From: SpSt-77 sp049972045
GTDB taxonomy: Bacteria > Chloroflexota > Anaerolineae > B4-G1 > DUEL01
DNA length: 42,200 nt
Reading direction: 5' to 3'
Assembly: GCA_049972045.1 (NCBI GenBank)
Contig: JBMFKS010000014.1
Span: forward strand, 1 to 42,200
The notes under the pieces were generated by a model. It worked only from the letters and a program-made list of their open reading frames with translations. It did not search any database and was not told where the DNA came from. This document shows, one piece after another, positions 7,929 to 14,644 of the stretch. Positions within the stretch are counted from its first letter, which is position 1; each line of letters starts with the position of its first letter. The position numbers and the translations under genes are program-made.

Positions 7929-9438
7929 ATCTCTCATAGCAGGTCTGATAATCCGCTCCGATGATCAAGCGGAAGCCGTAGGCGGTACCCCAGTTGGGCT
8001 GGTAGGATACTCGCTCCTGGGGAATTCCGAACATCCGCTTCAGGTCCTCCACGCCCGTCCCTTTCGCGTCTTCCCGGAAGACAATGAGCATCGTCTGGGG
8101 GTAGTCCCGCCGGTCCGGCTGGCCAGGGAGGGCCGGGAAGCCCGCCCGAACCAGCCGGTCCACCGCCAGCAGGTCCCAGTCCGGATTGAGGGTCCCGTTC
8201 CAGACCTCTACCGGCATAAAAGTACGGGTCAGGCGGCCCTCGGGGGGCGGCGCCATCGCCTCCGCCAGCAGCGGCTCGATGGCCTCCCATCGGGGCAGGA
8301 AAACATTCCCGCCCCATGGCGTTGTCCAGGGGGTAACGTGCGCCGGTCCGATGGTGTAGTAGCGAATGTTTTGCTCCTGGAGGAAGAACGCTACCCGCGC
8401 CAGGTCCAGGACGGTGGGCAGGTCCAGATTGGTCACGAACATGCTCTGGAACTGGTCCCAGAGAGTGGGAATCTGGGCCAGCCAGCCGCCGTCCCGGATT
8501 CTGTGCCAGATGGCCTGCAGAACCTGTTGCTGACGGCGGTCCCGGGAGAAGACGCTGGTGGTCATCCGGGAACGGGCATACCAGAGGGCCTGTTCACCGT
8601 CCAGATGGTGGACGCCCGGCTCCAGGGTGAAGATGGGGTATTGGCCGCTGGCGTCCGGATAGGGCCAGTGGTCGCTCAGGCGGCAGTGGACGGGGAGATC
8701 TATCCCGCCCAGCGCGTCCACGATGCCGATGAGGCCGTCAAAGTCGGTGCGGACGTAATAGTCGGCGCGGATGCCCAGGTTGTAGAGGAGCGTATCCCGC
8801 AGGTTGCCCCACCCGCCGCCGGGGTAGCCGGTGGCCTCGCCGTGGTAGTCGGCCATGTTGATGCGGTTCATCCCGTCGCCGGGGATGTAGACGTAGAGGT
8901 CGCGCGGGATGGAGATGACGGAGACGACGGCCCGATTCCGCTGGATGGAGACGATGTGAATGGCGTCGGTGTGCCACTCCGTCCAGTGGGGGCGCTTGTC
9001 GCTTCCCAGAACGACAATGTTGACCGCATCGGCGGCGACGGGGATAGGGTTGACGGGCGTCGGGATAACGGAATCGGGCGGGGCGTTGGGGTCGGGCGTG
9101 GGCATCGGGAAAGGCGAAGGAACCACCAGGGTGCCCGGCAGGGCGGGGAGGATGAGCGTCGGGCGCGGGGTCGGGGTGGGAGTGGGCGTCGGGGTCGGCG
9201 GGGGAGTGGGGGTTGGTGTCGGGGTGGCCGTCGGGGTCGGCGTCGGGGTGGCCGTCGGGGTCGGCGTCGGGGAGAGAGTGGGGGTGGGCGAGGGCGGCGG
9301 CACCGGGGTCGGCGCCGGCGGCCGCCCCAGCGCGACAAAGGTGTAGCCCACCAGTCCCGCTCCGATCAGCCAGAGGAGCAGGAAGCCGGTCAGTGCACAG
9401 CCCTGAAGGGCGGCCCAGTTGGTACGACGTCCTTTCAT
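7927..9438 (-). CDS. LytR-CpsA-Psr (LCP) family protein with LytR C-terminal domain
   Basis: LCP enzymes transfer undecaprenyl-linked glycopolymers onto peptidoglycan or another surface acceptor at the outer face of the membrane. This 503-aa protein has one N-terminal membrane span (about 13-35), a long Pro/Thr linker (about 42-130, with repeated TPTP), and an LCP domain (about 138-325). LCP signatures include NIVVLGSDKRP, HTDAIHIVSI, VSVISIPRDLYVYIPG, MNRINMADYHG, LGGIDLPV and DGEQALWYARSR. A LytR_C-like domain ends it (about 400-500; VEVWNGTLNPDWDLLAVDRL). The Pro/Thr linker probably spans a thick envelope layer. It starts 18 bases after the glpD stop on the same strand and so is probably in the same operon. 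Confidence 0.9.
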   Translation of the reverse strand: MKGRRTNWAALQGCALTGFLLLWLIGAGLVGYTFVALGRPPAPTPVPPPSPTPTLSPTPTPTATPTPTPTATPTPTPTPPPTPTPTPTPTPRPTLILPALPGTLVVPSPFPMPTPDPNAPPDSVIPTPVNPIPVAADAVNIVVLGSDKRPHWTEWHTDAIHIVSIQRNRAVVSVISIPRDLYVYIPGDGMNRINMADYHGEATGYPGGGWGNLRDTLLYNLGIRADYYVRTDFDGLIGIVDALGGIDLPVHCRLSDHWPYPDASGQYPIFTLEPGVHHLDGEQALWYARSRMTTSVFSRDRRQQQVLQAIWHRIRDGGWLAQIPTLWDQFQSMFVTNLDLPTVLDLARVAFFLQEQNIRYYTIGPAHVTPWTTPWGGNVFLPRWEAIEPLLAEAMAPPPEGRLTRTFMPVEVWNGTLNPDWDLLAVDRLVRAGFPALPGQPDRRDYPQTMLIVFREDAKGTGVEDLKRMFGIPQERVSYQPNWGTAYGFRLIIGADYQTCYER

Positions 9439-9456
9439 CGGGATTGGACGCAGATC

Positions 9457-11115
9457 TTACCGTTGGGCGCGGGTGAGTGCCACCTGCGCGGCATAGTCGG
9501 CCAGTTGCCGCTCTATCTCCGCCGAATCCCAGCCCAAACGGCGGGCCAAGATCATCGCGACGGCCCGCGCGCGGCTCAGTCCGCCGTCCCGGGCGTCGTA
9601 GATGACGTGGGTGCGGCGGATAAGGACATCGCTGAGGGTCAAGGCCATTTCGTGTCCCACGGCGTAGAGGGCCTCGGCCAGCAGGTACGGCAGCCCCGGC
9701 ACCATCGGCTCGCCCAGTGCGGGGTTCTCCTCCACGTAGCCCAGAATCCAGCGGGCATCGCCGCCGTAGGTCTCCACCAGGTGGCGGGCCACCCGTTCAT
9801 CGGGCAGGGCCACCTCCACTGGCTCTATCTGCGCGCCCTCCAGGGGCTCCTGGGTCCGGCATCCGGAGCGGGCCGGAACGCCCATTTGGGCCAGCCGCTT
9901 CTGGACCCGGTCGGTCAACTCCTCGGCCATGCGGCGGGCGGTGGTCAGTTTGCCCCCGGTGATGGTCACCAGTCCCGAAGGGCTCTCCACGATGACGTGG
10001 GTGCGGGAGACGGCCGAGGGATGGCCCGGCGCGGCCACCAGGGGGCGCAGTCCGGCAAAGGTGCTGACGATGTCCGCCTCGCCGATGCGGGCGCCGGGGA
10101 AAAGATGGTTGACGGCCTCCAGCAGGTACGCCACGTCGTCCGGGTCAGCGGCGGGGTTGTCCAGGTCGCCCGGGTAGTCGGTGTCGGTGGTGCCGATGAG
10201 GGCGAACTCCTTCCAGGGGATGACGAACATATGGCGGCCGTCGCGCGGGGAGGTAAAGATGATGGCATGGCGGGTATAGAGCCGGTCGCGCGGGATGAGG
10301 AGATGGATGCCTTTGGTGGGACGGAGCATCGGGCGGGCGCCGGGCTCATCCAGAGCGCGGATGCGGTCGGCCCAGATGCCGGTGGCATTGACAACGACGC
10401 GGGCCCGGACCTCTATCTCCCGTCCGGTGCGCCCGTCCACCACCTGCGCGCCGACGACCCGCCCACCGGCCTTCATCAGGCCGACGACGGGGGCATAGTT
10501 GACCACCACGGCGCCGTGGAGATGGGCCGCGCGGGCCATGGCCAGGGTCAGGCGAGCATCGTTGACCTGGGCGTCGTAGTAGCGGCCCACGCCGATGAGG
10601 CCCCGCCCGGCGATCAGGGGTTCTCGCCGGGCCGCTTCCTGGGGGGAGAGCCAGCGATGCATCTGGACGTTGCGGAAGAGGCTGAGGGCGTCGTAGAGGG
10701 TCAGTCCCAGGCGGAGTTTCCAGGCGGGGGGCCGCTGACCGGCGTAGAGGGGGTAGAGGAAGGCCAGCGGACGGACCAGGCGGGGGGCGATGCGGCGCAG
10801 GATGCGCCGTTCGCTGCAGGCGTCAAAGACCAGGCGGAATTCGCCGTATTCCAGGTAGCGGATGCCGCCGTGGACCAGGCGAGTGGAGCGGCTGCTGGTG
10901 CCGACGGCGAAGTCGCCCTTCTCCACCAGCGCGGTGCGGAAGCCGCGCATCGCCGCATCCCGCGCGATGGCCGCGCCGGTGATGCCGCCGCCGATGACCA
11001 GGACGTCAAAGGTCCCGTCGGCCAGGCGGTCCAGGTTTTCCTCGCGGGCGGAAGCGGAAAAAGGACGATGGTTGGAGGGGAGAAGAGGCTCCAGGGTTGA
11101 CCTCCATGAGATCAC
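9457..11115 (-). CDS. glpD: FAD-dependent glycerol-3-phosphate dehydrogenase
   Basis: Oxidises sn-glycerol-3-phosphate to dihydroxyacetone phosphate, passing electrons via FAD to the quinone pool. The dinucleotide-binding motif VLVIGGGITGAAIARDAAMR lies near the N-terminus, followed by VEKGDFAVGTSSRSTRLVHG, the family's GxSSRSTKLIHGG region. TKGIHLLIPRD, FVIPWKEFALIGTTDTDY and SGLVTITGGKLTTARRMAEE are further hallmarks, and the C-terminal helical cap is present. Length is about 552 aa, as expected. The frame runs on to 11766, but that part only reads across the upstream gene. The GTG at 11115 is chosen because it overlaps that gene's stop codon (GTGA), implying translational coupling with the AGPS-like enzyme. 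Confidence 0.93.
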   Translation of the reverse strand: MISWRSTLEPLLPSNHRPFSASAREENLDRLADGTFDVLVIGGGITGAAIARDAAMRGFRTALVEKGDFAVGTSSRSTRLVHGGIRYLEYGEFRLVFDACSERRILRRIAPRLVRPLAFLYPLYAGQRPPAWKLRLGLTLYDALSLFRNVQMHRWLSPQEAARREPLIAGRGLIGVGRYYDAQVNDARLTLAMARAAHLHGAVVVNYAPVVGLMKAGGRVVGAQVVDGRTGREIEVRARVVVNATGIWADRIRALDEPGARPMLRPTKGIHLLIPRDRLYTRHAIIFTSPRDGRHMFVIPWKEFALIGTTDTDYPGDLDNPAADPDDVAYLLEAVNHLFPGARIGEADIVSTFAGLRPLVAAPGHPSAVSRTHVIVESPSGLVTITGGKLTTARRMAEELTDRVQKRLAQMGVPARSGCRTQEPLEGAQIEPVEVALPDERVARHLVETYGGDARWILGYVEENPALGEPMVPGLPYLLAEALYAVGHEMALTLSDVLIRRTHVIYDARDGGLSRARAVAMILARRLGWDSAEIERQLADYAAQVALTRAQR

Positions 11116-12791
11116 AAGGGTTCTTCCCCTGCCAGCAGGACGCCCGGATTCATGATGCCGGTGGGGTCCAGGGTGGCCTTGACGGCCTGCAACGTCTTCC
11201 AGCCCAGCGGCCCGATTTCCTCCCGGAACCAGCGGGCGTGGTCGCGGCCGATGCCGTGATGATGACTGAGGGTGCCTCCGGCGGCCAGGATCGCCTCGGT
11301 CGCGGCCTCCTTCACCGCCCACCACTGCTCCACCTCCGCGCCGGGCACCTGCCGGCCCAGGAAAGTGGTGTAGAGCGAGGCCCCCCAGGGGTAAGTGTGG
11401 GAGACGTGGGTCATCACGTATCCGGGCCCGCCGCCGGTGTTGCGGATAGCCGCCCGAATGGCCGCCGTCATCGCCTCGTAGAGACGGAGCAGGTTGGACC
11501 AGGACGTGGCCGTCTCCAGCGTATCCACCATGACGCCGACGCCCAGGAGCGTGTCCCGCAGGTATGGTTGGGCGAACCGTTCCCGTTTCCAGGATTCGCC
11601 GACACGGCGGCCCAGGGGCAGGCCGCCGTGGTCCTGGCAGATGGAGGTCGCCCGGCGCCAGCGGGGACGGACGTCCTCTGGGCGGCCGTCGTAGCCCAGG
11701 AGCAGGAAGCAACTCCCGCCGGTCAGGCTGTGGCCCTTCCAGGCCAGGTAGCGGTCGGCGGCCCAATCCATGAGGGCCCGCAGGCCGGAGTGGGCGTGGG
11801 CCAGGACGGCGAAGCCGGCGGTCTCTTCCGGGTCGGAGAGGCGGGCGATGGTGGGGCGGGGGCCCTCCTGCATCAGGTCGCGCAGCGCGGCAACGGCTTC
11901 GTCCAGCCGGTGGAAGAGGAAGCCCCGGTAGTCCTGGACCTGGGGGCGGGGGCAGATGCGCATCGTCGCCTGGGTGATGACGCCGCAGGCGCCCTCCGAG
12001 CCGACGAGGATTTCCAGCAGGCTGGGGCCGGTGGCGCTGGCGGGGACGTCGCGCGTCTCTATGATGCCTACCGGCGTGACCACCTGGACCGCCTGGGTCA
12101 TGTGTTCTATCTTCCCGTAGCCGGTGGAAGTCTGACCGGCGCCCCGGGTGGCGATCCAGCCGCCGAGGGTGGAGAACTCAAAGGACTGGGGGAAGTGGCC
12201 CAGGGTGAAGCCGTGGGCGTTCAGTTGGGCCTCCACCTCGGGGCCGGTCGCGCCGGCCTGGATGCGGGCTGTCCGGGAGATGGGGTCTACCGAGATGACC
12301 CGGTCCAGCCGGGCCAGGTCCAAACTGATAGCGGGGCGGTCGTCGGGGGGCGGCTCCACGGCCCCCAGGACCGTGCTCCCGCCGCCGAAGGGGATGAGGA
12401 GAATGTCCCGGTCGGCGGCCCAGGCAACGATGGCCGCCACCTGCCCTTCGTCGGCCGGATAGACGACAGCGTCCGGGGGATGGGGGACGATGCCGGCCCG
12501 CACGCGCACCAGGTCCCGGTAGGCTTTACCGCAGGCGTGCTCCACGCGGGCGCGCATGTCCAGCCGGACCGCCTCCTCTCCGACCAGTCGGCGCAGGGAG
12601 GCCAGGACGGGGTCATCCAGGCGAGACGGTCGGAGTTGAATAGATTCCAGTGGGACCGGCGGACGTTCCGTCAGGTCGTCGGGCAGTTCCAGCCAGGCCC
12701 GCAGCGTGGGCCAGAAATGGGGCCGGTTTTCCAGCGGATAGGAACGGTCCAGCGTCCCCCAGCCCCACCAGCGGAGGTTTGGGATGTCCAT
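11112..12791 (-). CDS. Alkyldihydroxyacetonephosphate synthase-like FAD-binding oxidase (AGPS-like)
   Basis: A 559-aa VAO/PCMH-type flavoprotein that closely recalls alkyl-DHAP synthase, the enzyme that swaps the acyl chain of acyl-DHAP for a fatty alcohol to form ether lipids. Visible signatures: PFGGGSTVLGAVEP (FAD pyrophosphate loop), EFSTLGGWIATRGAGQTS, YGKIEHMTQAVQVVTP, VGSEGACGVITQATMRI, and near the C-terminus GGTLSHHHGIGRDHARW with the His triplet typical of AGPS. The last codons overlap glpD. Pairing with glpD also occurs in mycobacteria, so it may act as a dehydrogenase on a related glycerol-phosphate substrate rather than make ether lipids; sequence alone cannot decide. AGGAG lies six bases before the ATG. 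Confidence 0.82.
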   Translation of the reverse strand: MDIPNLRWWGWGTLDRSYPLENRPHFWPTLRAWLELPDDLTERPPVPLESIQLRPSRLDDPVLASLRRLVGEEAVRLDMRARVEHACGKAYRDLVRVRAGIVPHPPDAVVYPADEGQVAAIVAWAADRDILLIPFGGGSTVLGAVEPPPDDRPAISLDLARLDRVISVDPISRTARIQAGATGPEVEAQLNAHGFTLGHFPQSFEFSTLGGWIATRGAGQTSTGYGKIEHMTQAVQVVTPVGIIETRDVPASATGPSLLEILVGSEGACGVITQATMRICPRPQVQDYRGFLFHRLDEAVAALRDLMQEGPRPTIARLSDPEETAGFAVLAHAHSGLRALMDWAADRYLAWKGHSLTGGSCFLLLGYDGRPEDVRPRWRRATSICQDHGGLPLGRRVGESWKRERFAQPYLRDTLLGVGVMVDTLETATSWSNLLRLYEAMTAAIRAAIRNTGGGPGYVMTHVSHTYPWGASLYTTFLGRQVPGAEVEQWWAVKEAATEAILAAGGTLSHHHGIGRDHARWFREEIGPLGWKTLQAVKATLDPTGIMNPGVLLAGEEPL

Positions 12792-12807
12792 TGTGTGCTC
12801 CTGGAGC

Positions 12808-12846
12808 GGGCCTCCCGCTCCTCCATCGGGGAACGGCGGGAGGCCC
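12808..12846 (-). promoter_or_regulatory. Leader hairpin upstream of the AGPS-like gene
   Basis: A perfect 11-base stem (GGGCCTCCCGC with its complement) encloses a 17-base loop and ends just before the ribosome binding site of the AGPS-like gene. There is no T-run after it on the minus strand, so it is not a standard terminator for the upstream CBS gene. It could be a weak terminator, a processing site or a structured leader. Confidence 0.45.
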
Positions 12847-12973
12847 TATTTAGAGGAGCGCCAAAAGGATGCGCGTGAGCCGCCGCGCGGAGCGCTATCC
12901 GCCCAACGGGCTTGTCAGGCACCCATTCGCTATGACCGATGACCGGTCGGTCGTCACGGCCGCGAAAATCGGG

Positions 12974-13645
12974 TCACACCGGGCAGGCGGGCAGGATGCA
13001 GGTCCGGGAGTGGGTGACCCGGATGCCGCCGCCCAGGCCGTTCAGCGCCTCTACCAGCGCCTCTTCGGAGACATCCGCCACCCGGAGGATGAGGGTACTG
13101 GTGGACGGGTCCTCGCCCATCGCGGTGCCCAGGGAGAGGATGTTGCCGCCGAGTTCGGCGATCTTGCTGGTCACGCGGGCCAGGACGCCCTTCTCTTCGG
13201 GCACCGAGAGGGTGACACGGATGCCGTTCTGGCGGGCGCCGAAGAGTTCCAGCATCAGTTTGAAAATGTCTGTCTCGGTGATGATGCCGACCAGTTTGTC
13301 ATCCCGCATCACCGGGAGGCCACCGATTTTGTTATCGGCCATAATGCGGGCCGCTTCTTCAATGGGGGTGTCCTCGGTCACCGTGATGACATTGCGGGTC
13401 ATAATATCCCGCATTTTGACTTTGGAGAGGAGATAGGGCATCTCGTAGATGCTCAGCGTGGTCGCTGGGGAGGGGGAGGCTCGCAGAAGGTCCAGTTCGG
13501 TGACGATGCCCACCAGTTTCCCGTGCTTATTCAGCACCGGGAGGCGGCGGATTTTCTCTTTTCGCATCAACTCCAGTGCTTCCGGGAGGGACGTGTCCTC
13601 GTTCACCGTGATGGGGCGCGGGGTCATTCGTTCGCCGACTAACAT
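12974..13645 (-). CDS. CBS-pair plus ACT domain protein (AcuB-like)
   Basis: A 223-aa cytoplasmic regulatory protein. Two CBS domains form a Bateman module: MTPRPITVNEDTSLPEALEL to VGIVTELDLL (about 7-60), then MTRNVITVTEDTPIEEAARI to VGIITETDIF (about 82-135). An ACT domain follows (about 138-210; IRVTLSVPEEKGVLARVTSK). CBS pairs usually bind adenine nucleotides and ACT domains bind amino acids or other small ligands. This arrangement matches AcuB-like proteins, whose exact role is poorly known. AGGAGG lies six bases before the ATG and a near-consensus promoter lies just upstream. It precedes the AGPS-like/glpD genes on the same strand with a 182-base gap, so it may or may not share their transcript. 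Confidence 0.85.
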   Translation of the reverse strand: MLVGERMTPRPITVNEDTSLPEALELMRKEKIRRLPVLNKHGKLVGIVTELDLLRASPSPATTLSIYEMPYLLSKVKMRDIMTRNVITVTEDTPIEEAARIMADNKIGGLPVMRDDKLVGIITETDIFKLMLELFGARQNGIRVTLSVPEEKGVLARVTSKIAELGGNILSLGTAMGEDPSTSTLILRVADVSEEALVEALNGLGGGIRVTHSRTCILPACPV

Positions 13646-13679
13646 GGTTCACCTCCTGGTGGAATTCCTTTTCGGTGCA

Positions 13680-13708
13680 ATTATACCCGGTATCGGTCGT
13701 CCTGACAA
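13680..13708 (-). promoter_or_regulatory. Strong promoter for the CBS-ACT gene
   Basis: On the minus strand TTGTCA, exactly 17 bases, then a perfect TATAAT. The predicted start near 13673 gives a short leader carrying AGGAGG ahead of the ATG at 13645. One of the best promoters in the window; it may also drive the downstream minus-strand genes. Confidence 0.75.
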
Positions 13709-13840
13709 ATCCACGGGACCCATCGCCGCGATGTAAACCGAAGGTAACTGCCCACCTCACCCCTCCCTCGGCCCCCCTGAACTTTGGCTTTTTCGCCTGT
13801 GGCCCCTCCGCATAGGGGGCCAGGGCCGCTTCCGCGGCCA

Positions 13841-13941
13841 GTGAGTCTACTGCAAAAAGAGCGCAAAGTTTTTCATGAGTAGTATTGTTCTGCGTACTCT
13901 GCGGCCTCTGCAGTAAAATGACCTTTTTGCAGTGGAGTCAC
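13841..13941. repeat. 101-bp element with 19-bp terminal inverted repeats
   Basis: The ends 13841-13859 and 13923-13941 are inverted repeats matching at 17 of 19 bases (GTGAGTCTACTGCAAAAAG type). The interior carries a CTCTGCGGCCTCTGC-like repeat and is AT-richer than its surroundings. A minus-strand reading frame across it (about 13873-14079) is translated repeat, not a gene. It looks like a small non-autonomous mobile element. The rest of 13709-14341 holds a GGCCCCT/AGGGGCC hairpin at 13801-13821, a possible promoter near 14002 and a GC-word block. Confidence 0.65.
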
Positions 13942-13979
13942 CAGTAGATTATGAGCGAAAACGAACCATCCCCACGCGG

Positions 13980-14007
13980 TTGCCTGCTTGGCGGAATGGG
14001 ATATAAT
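13980..14007 (+). promoter_or_regulatory. Possible promoter toward the small membrane protein and kinase
   Basis: TTGCCT, 16 bases, then a perfect TATAAT at 14002-14007. It points to the genes at 14342 and 14645, but the 330-base leader would run through the GC-word block at 14149-14275. Confidence 0.4.
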
Positions 14008-14148
14008 TGGAAGGGGAGGGTACTCTGAGAGTTCTTTGCGGTGAAAGCGAGGTGAACCGCACAGGTAGAAATTTTTCAAAGTTCATAACCGCCAGGCTCA
14101 ATGCTTCTTCTTTCCGCTTCCGCCTGACTAAAGCGTCGGGCTAATGGG

Positions 14149-14275
14149 GCAAAGCCCCTTCGGGGCTGATTGGATAGCCCGAAGGGCCGCGCCCCGGGCC
14201 GAGGCCGCTCGCCCTCGGCCCAAGGCCTTCGGCCCCGAGCCCCTCGGGGCGACGCCCTCAGGCCGAGGGGGCTTC
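14149..14275. repeat. GC-word block 1
   Basis: Very GC-rich non-coding stretch made of short overlapping palindromic words such as GGCCGAGG, CCCTCGGCC and CCCCGAGCCCCTCGGGGC. Similar blocks occur at 20142-20456, 32508-32822, 34226-34372 and 42119-42200. Open frames in it have no gene character. Confidence 0.7.
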
Positions 14276-14307
14276 GCAATATGAGCCCGGACATAGCCGT
14301 CCGGGCG
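14269..14307 (+). repeat. 39-bp dispersed hairpin repeat, copy 1
   Basis: Contains the hairpin GAGCCCGGAC...GTCCGGGCG. It matches 34496-34534 in inverted orientation at 33 of 39 positions. In both places it adjoins a GC-word block. Confidence 0.65.
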
Positions 14308-14341
14308 ATCGGCCGACCGAAACAAACGCGATGGGTATACG

Positions 14342-14530
14342 ATGCCTCGCAAAAGAGCATCTGCTTCCCGGAGCCAGCGCATATTCTGGATCATGAGCAT
14401 CCTGGTGGTGGTCAGCATGGCCATCGGACTGATCGTTTCCTTCACACCCCAGACGCCGCGTGGAGTGGAGACGCCGACTCCTACGGCACCGGTTCTCCTC
14501 ACCCCCGCTCGCCCAACGACGCCGCCCTGA
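14342..14530 (+). CDS. Small single-span membrane protein with Pro/Thr tail
   Basis: A 62-aa protein: a basic start (MPRKRASASRSQRIF), one membrane span (about 16-36, IMSILVVVSMAIGLIVSF), then a Pro/Thr-rich tail (ETPTPTAPVLLTPARPTTPP). It resembles small Anaerolineae proteins with a SRSQxIF...SM motif that I recall but cannot verify here. The basic side is predicted to face the cytoplasm and the Pro/Thr tail the outside. No clear ribosome binding site is visible. It ends 114 bases before the histidine kinase on the same strand. Function unknown. Confidence 0.55.
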   Translation: MPRKRASASRSQRIFWIMSILVVVSMAIGLIVSFTPQTPRGVETPTPTAPVLLTPARPTTPP

Positions 14531-14644
14531 ACTGTTTGATTCCCAGGAATCGGTGCAGGGTTTTGCTGTTCGGGCGTCAAAACTGCCCCTGCGCTCCTAT
14601 TTCCAGACACGTTTTCAGCCGATCCTGGCTTTGAAGGAGTCCTG

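Noticed and set aside
7909..11100. Very long plus-strand open frame (about 1063 codons) opposite LCP, glpD and part of the AGPS-like gene
   Set aside because: It is antisense to two well-supported genes; high GC keeps opposing frames free of stops. The translation is low in hydrophobic order and has no domain.
13873..14079. 68-codon minus-strand frame
   Set aside because: Largely the 101-bp repeat element; the reading TAEAAEYAEQ is translated CTCTGCGGCCTCTGC repeat.
13737..14341. Search for a tRNA, RNase P RNA, SRP RNA or riboswitch in the longest gene-free stretches
   Set aside because: No cloverleaf with a T-loop GGTTCGAATCC-type sequence and no recognisable conserved RNA core was seen here or in the other gaps; short or divergent RNAs could be missed by eye.
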